From: Nitrospinaceae bacterium
GTDB lineage: Bacteria > Nitrospinota > Nitrospinia > Nitrospinales > VA-1
DNA: 7,029 nucleotides
Reading direction: 5' to 3'
NCBI GenBank assembly: GCA_029261435.1
Contig: JAJDBI010000113.1
Location: 1 to 7,029, forward strand
Under the pieces are notes generated by a model. It did no database searches. It worked only from the letters and a program-made list of their open reading frames with translations, and was not told the DNA's origin. Below are positions 5,940 through 7,029 of the stretch, one piece after another (positions within the stretch are counted from its first letter, which is position 1; every line of letters begins with the position of its first letter). The translations under genes and the position numbers were made by a program.

Positions 5940-6941
5940 ATGACCCGTATCCTGATCTTGCTGGCAGCGTTATTGCCTCTTGTCGTTGCAAGTCCGGCGC
6001 TGGCTGGCAAAAAACATATCATCAAGTTTGCGACACTGGCTCCCGAAGGCTCTTCGTGGATGAAATCCATGCGCAAGCTTTCTGACAAAATCAAAAAAGC
6101 CACCGATGGCAATGTAGCGTTTCGGTTTTATCCCGGCGGAGTGTCTGGGGATGAAAAGGACGTGATTCGTAAAATGAGGATCGGCCAATTGCACGGTGCC
6201 GGGTTCACGGGAGTGGGACTTGGGCAGATACTACCTGAGGTGAGGGTTCTCGATCTTCCTTTCTTGTTTGATAGTGATGAAGAAATCCAGCACGTGTACG
6301 GAAAAATGGATGCCTATTTTAAAGACCTGTATGAAAAGAAAGGGTATGTGTTGTTAGGCTGGGTTCCGGTTGGATGGGTGCATTTTTTCTCTCAACAACC
6401 CATTCATACGGTGGACGACCTGCGTCAGTCCAAACCCTGGATGTGGGAGGGTGACCCGCTGGTAGAGCAGGTTTATAAAGGATTGGGTGTTCAGCCGATT
6501 CCTCTTTCCATAACTGATGTACTGCTTTCTTTGCAAACAGGCATGGTGAATACAGTTTATTCGTCTACGCAAGGGGCTCTGGCTTTACAATGGTTCACTA
6601 AAGTTAAACATGTTACCCGATTACGCATGGGCTATGCGACAGGTGGGGTTTTGATTTCTAAAAAGAAATTCGACAAGCTCCCCCAATCCTATCAGGATGC
6701 AGTGAAAAAAATCGGTGACGAGTGCTTGCAGGAACTTGTTGAACTCATTCAGAAGGACAACCTGAAAGCTCATAAGGTATTAGAGGGAAATGATGTGAAA
6801 TGGGTCGCGCTTCCTGATGAGAAAGAAAAGGCAAGGTTTCAGGAAGCGGGTGGCATAGCACGAAAAAACCTGGCAGGAAAATACTTCCCCGCAGAACTCC
6901 TCGATCAAGTACTCAACCACCTAAAAGAGTTCCGCCACTAG
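5940..6941 (+). CDS. TatP-like TRAP transporter solute-binding protein (DctP family)
   Basis: A periplasmic solute receptor for a TRAP transporter. With ATG 5940 it has 333 residues: a cleavable signal peptide (MTR, a hydrophobic core 4-18, likely cleavage after ALA at 22), then the DctP fold. Recognisable parts are KFATLAPEGSSWMKSM (29-44), FRFYPGGVSGDEKDVIRKMRIG (61-82), LPFLFDSDEE (106-115) and VLLSLQTGMVNTVYSS (194-209). Where ordinary DctP proteins have G-x-K-x-R, whose arginine holds the ligand carboxylate, this one has KPWMWEGDPL (165-174). Together with the upstream tatT, this marks the TPAT branch represented by T. pallidum Tp0957. Start choice: ATG 5922 (overlapping tatT by 14 nt) or TTG 5919 are alternatives adding 6-7 residues. 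ATG 5940, 4 nt after the tatT stop, gives the cleanest signal peptide. Either arrangement implies translational coupling. No DctQ/DctM membrane subunit gene is visible. Confidence 0.9.
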   Translation: MTRILILLAALLPLVVASPALAGKKHIIKFATLAPEGSSWMKSMRKLSDKIKKATDGNVAFRFYPGGVSGDEKDVIRKMRIGQLHGAGFTGVGLGQILPEVRVLDLPFLFDSDEEIQHVYGKMDAYFKDLYEKKGYVLLGWVPVGWVHFFSQQPIHTVDDLRQSKPWMWEGDPLVEQVYKGLGVQPIPLSITDVLLSLQTGMVNTVYSSTQGALALQWFTKVKHVTRLRMGYATGGVLISKKKFDKLPQSYQDAVKKIGDECLQELVELIQKDNLKAHKVLEGNDVKWVALPDEKEKARFQEAGGIARKNLAGKYFPAELLDQVLNHLKEFRH

Positions 6942-6955
6942 GCGTGGGGCCGACT

Positions 6956-6993
6956 GCAATAGCTATTTCTGCCGGCAGTGTTTTGTCTCGGCT
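6956..6993 (+). repeat. Dispersed intergenic repeat, copy 2
   Basis: GCAATAGCT (6956-6964) and TTGTCTCGGCT (6983-6993) match copy 1 at 2350-2388 in order, orientation and almost in spacing. The middle holds the perfect palindrome CTGCCGGCAG (6969-6978), where copy 1 has a different inverted repeat. It begins 15 nt after the tatP-like stop codon. Weak similarity may extend a few bases upstream (GGGC...ACT in both). Confidence 0.5.
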
Positions 6994-7005
6994 TGACGAG
7001 TTTTT
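6987..7005 (+). terminator. Short terminator-like hairpin after the tatT-tatP unit
   Basis: CTCG pairs with CGAG around the loop GCTTGA and is followed directly by TTTTT. The 4-bp stem is short for an efficient intrinsic terminator, but its place about 45 nt after the stop fits the end of a transcript. It overlaps the right end of repeat copy 2. Confidence 0.35.
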
Positions 7006-7029
7006 GCTACTTGCCTCGAACTATGTGAT
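7006..7029. other. Window end, nothing identified
   Basis: The last 24 bases show no start codon with a ribosome site and no recognisable coding sequence. It cannot be decided from here whether TRAP membrane-subunit genes follow. Confidence 0.3.

Noticed and set aside
1..7029. CRISPR array, tRNA or rRNA genes, insertion sequence or phage genes
   Set aside because: No regularly spaced direct repeats, cloverleaf-like segments, transposase or integrase motifs were seen on either strand.

Overview
The window is about 7 kb of gene-dense chromosomal bacterial DNA with mid-range GC. It holds seven protein genes: one cut by the left edge and six complete. No rRNA, tRNA, CRISPR array, transposase or phage gene is visible. 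The mix (a fused hydantoinase/5-oxoprolinase, a zinc MDR dehydrogenase, a YkgJ-type cysteine cluster protein, a DUF1844 protein and a TatT/TatP-type TRAP pair with a lipoprotein) fits a Gram-negative, diderm bacterium. I would guess Nitrospinota or a Deltaproteobacteria-like lineage, but this rests on gene recognition only and is tentative.

Layout: (1) 2-2350 (+), the C-terminal two thirds of an ATP-dependent 5-oxoprolinase-like protein (HyuA C-terminus fused to HyuB), followed by a likely intrinsic terminator. (2) A convergent junction at 2351-2455 carrying two repeat-like elements. (3) 2456-3472 (-), a zinc-binding medium-chain dehydrogenase of unknown substrate. (4) 3553-4924 (-), a compact run of three small genes: a two-helix membrane protein, then a DUF1844 protein, then a YkgJ-family cysteine cluster protein. 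The dehydrogenase follows 80 nt further on and may be co-transcribed. (5) 4925-5080, a divergent promoter region of about 156 nt. (6) 5081-6941 (+), tatT and tatP-like genes, effectively overlapping. (7) 6942-7029, a tail with a second copy of the dispersed repeat seen at 2350 and a short terminator-like hairpin.

How the genes work together: the clearest functional unit is the TatT-TatP pair, a TPR lipoprotein and a periplasmic solute-binding protein of the TPR-protein-associated TRAP transporter (TPAT) class. The solute-binding protein has a Trp-rich KPWMWEGDPL segment where ordinary DctP proteins carry their carboxylate-binding arginine, so its ligand is probably not a simple C4-dicarboxylate. 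The TRAP membrane subunits are not in the window. The three-gene minus-strand run has no assigned pathway. I did not find a clearly new defence, mobile or biosynthetic system. The observations most worth checking are the paired intergenic repeat, the TPAT pair with its missing arginine, and a coding-like out-of-frame stretch upstream of the small membrane protein.
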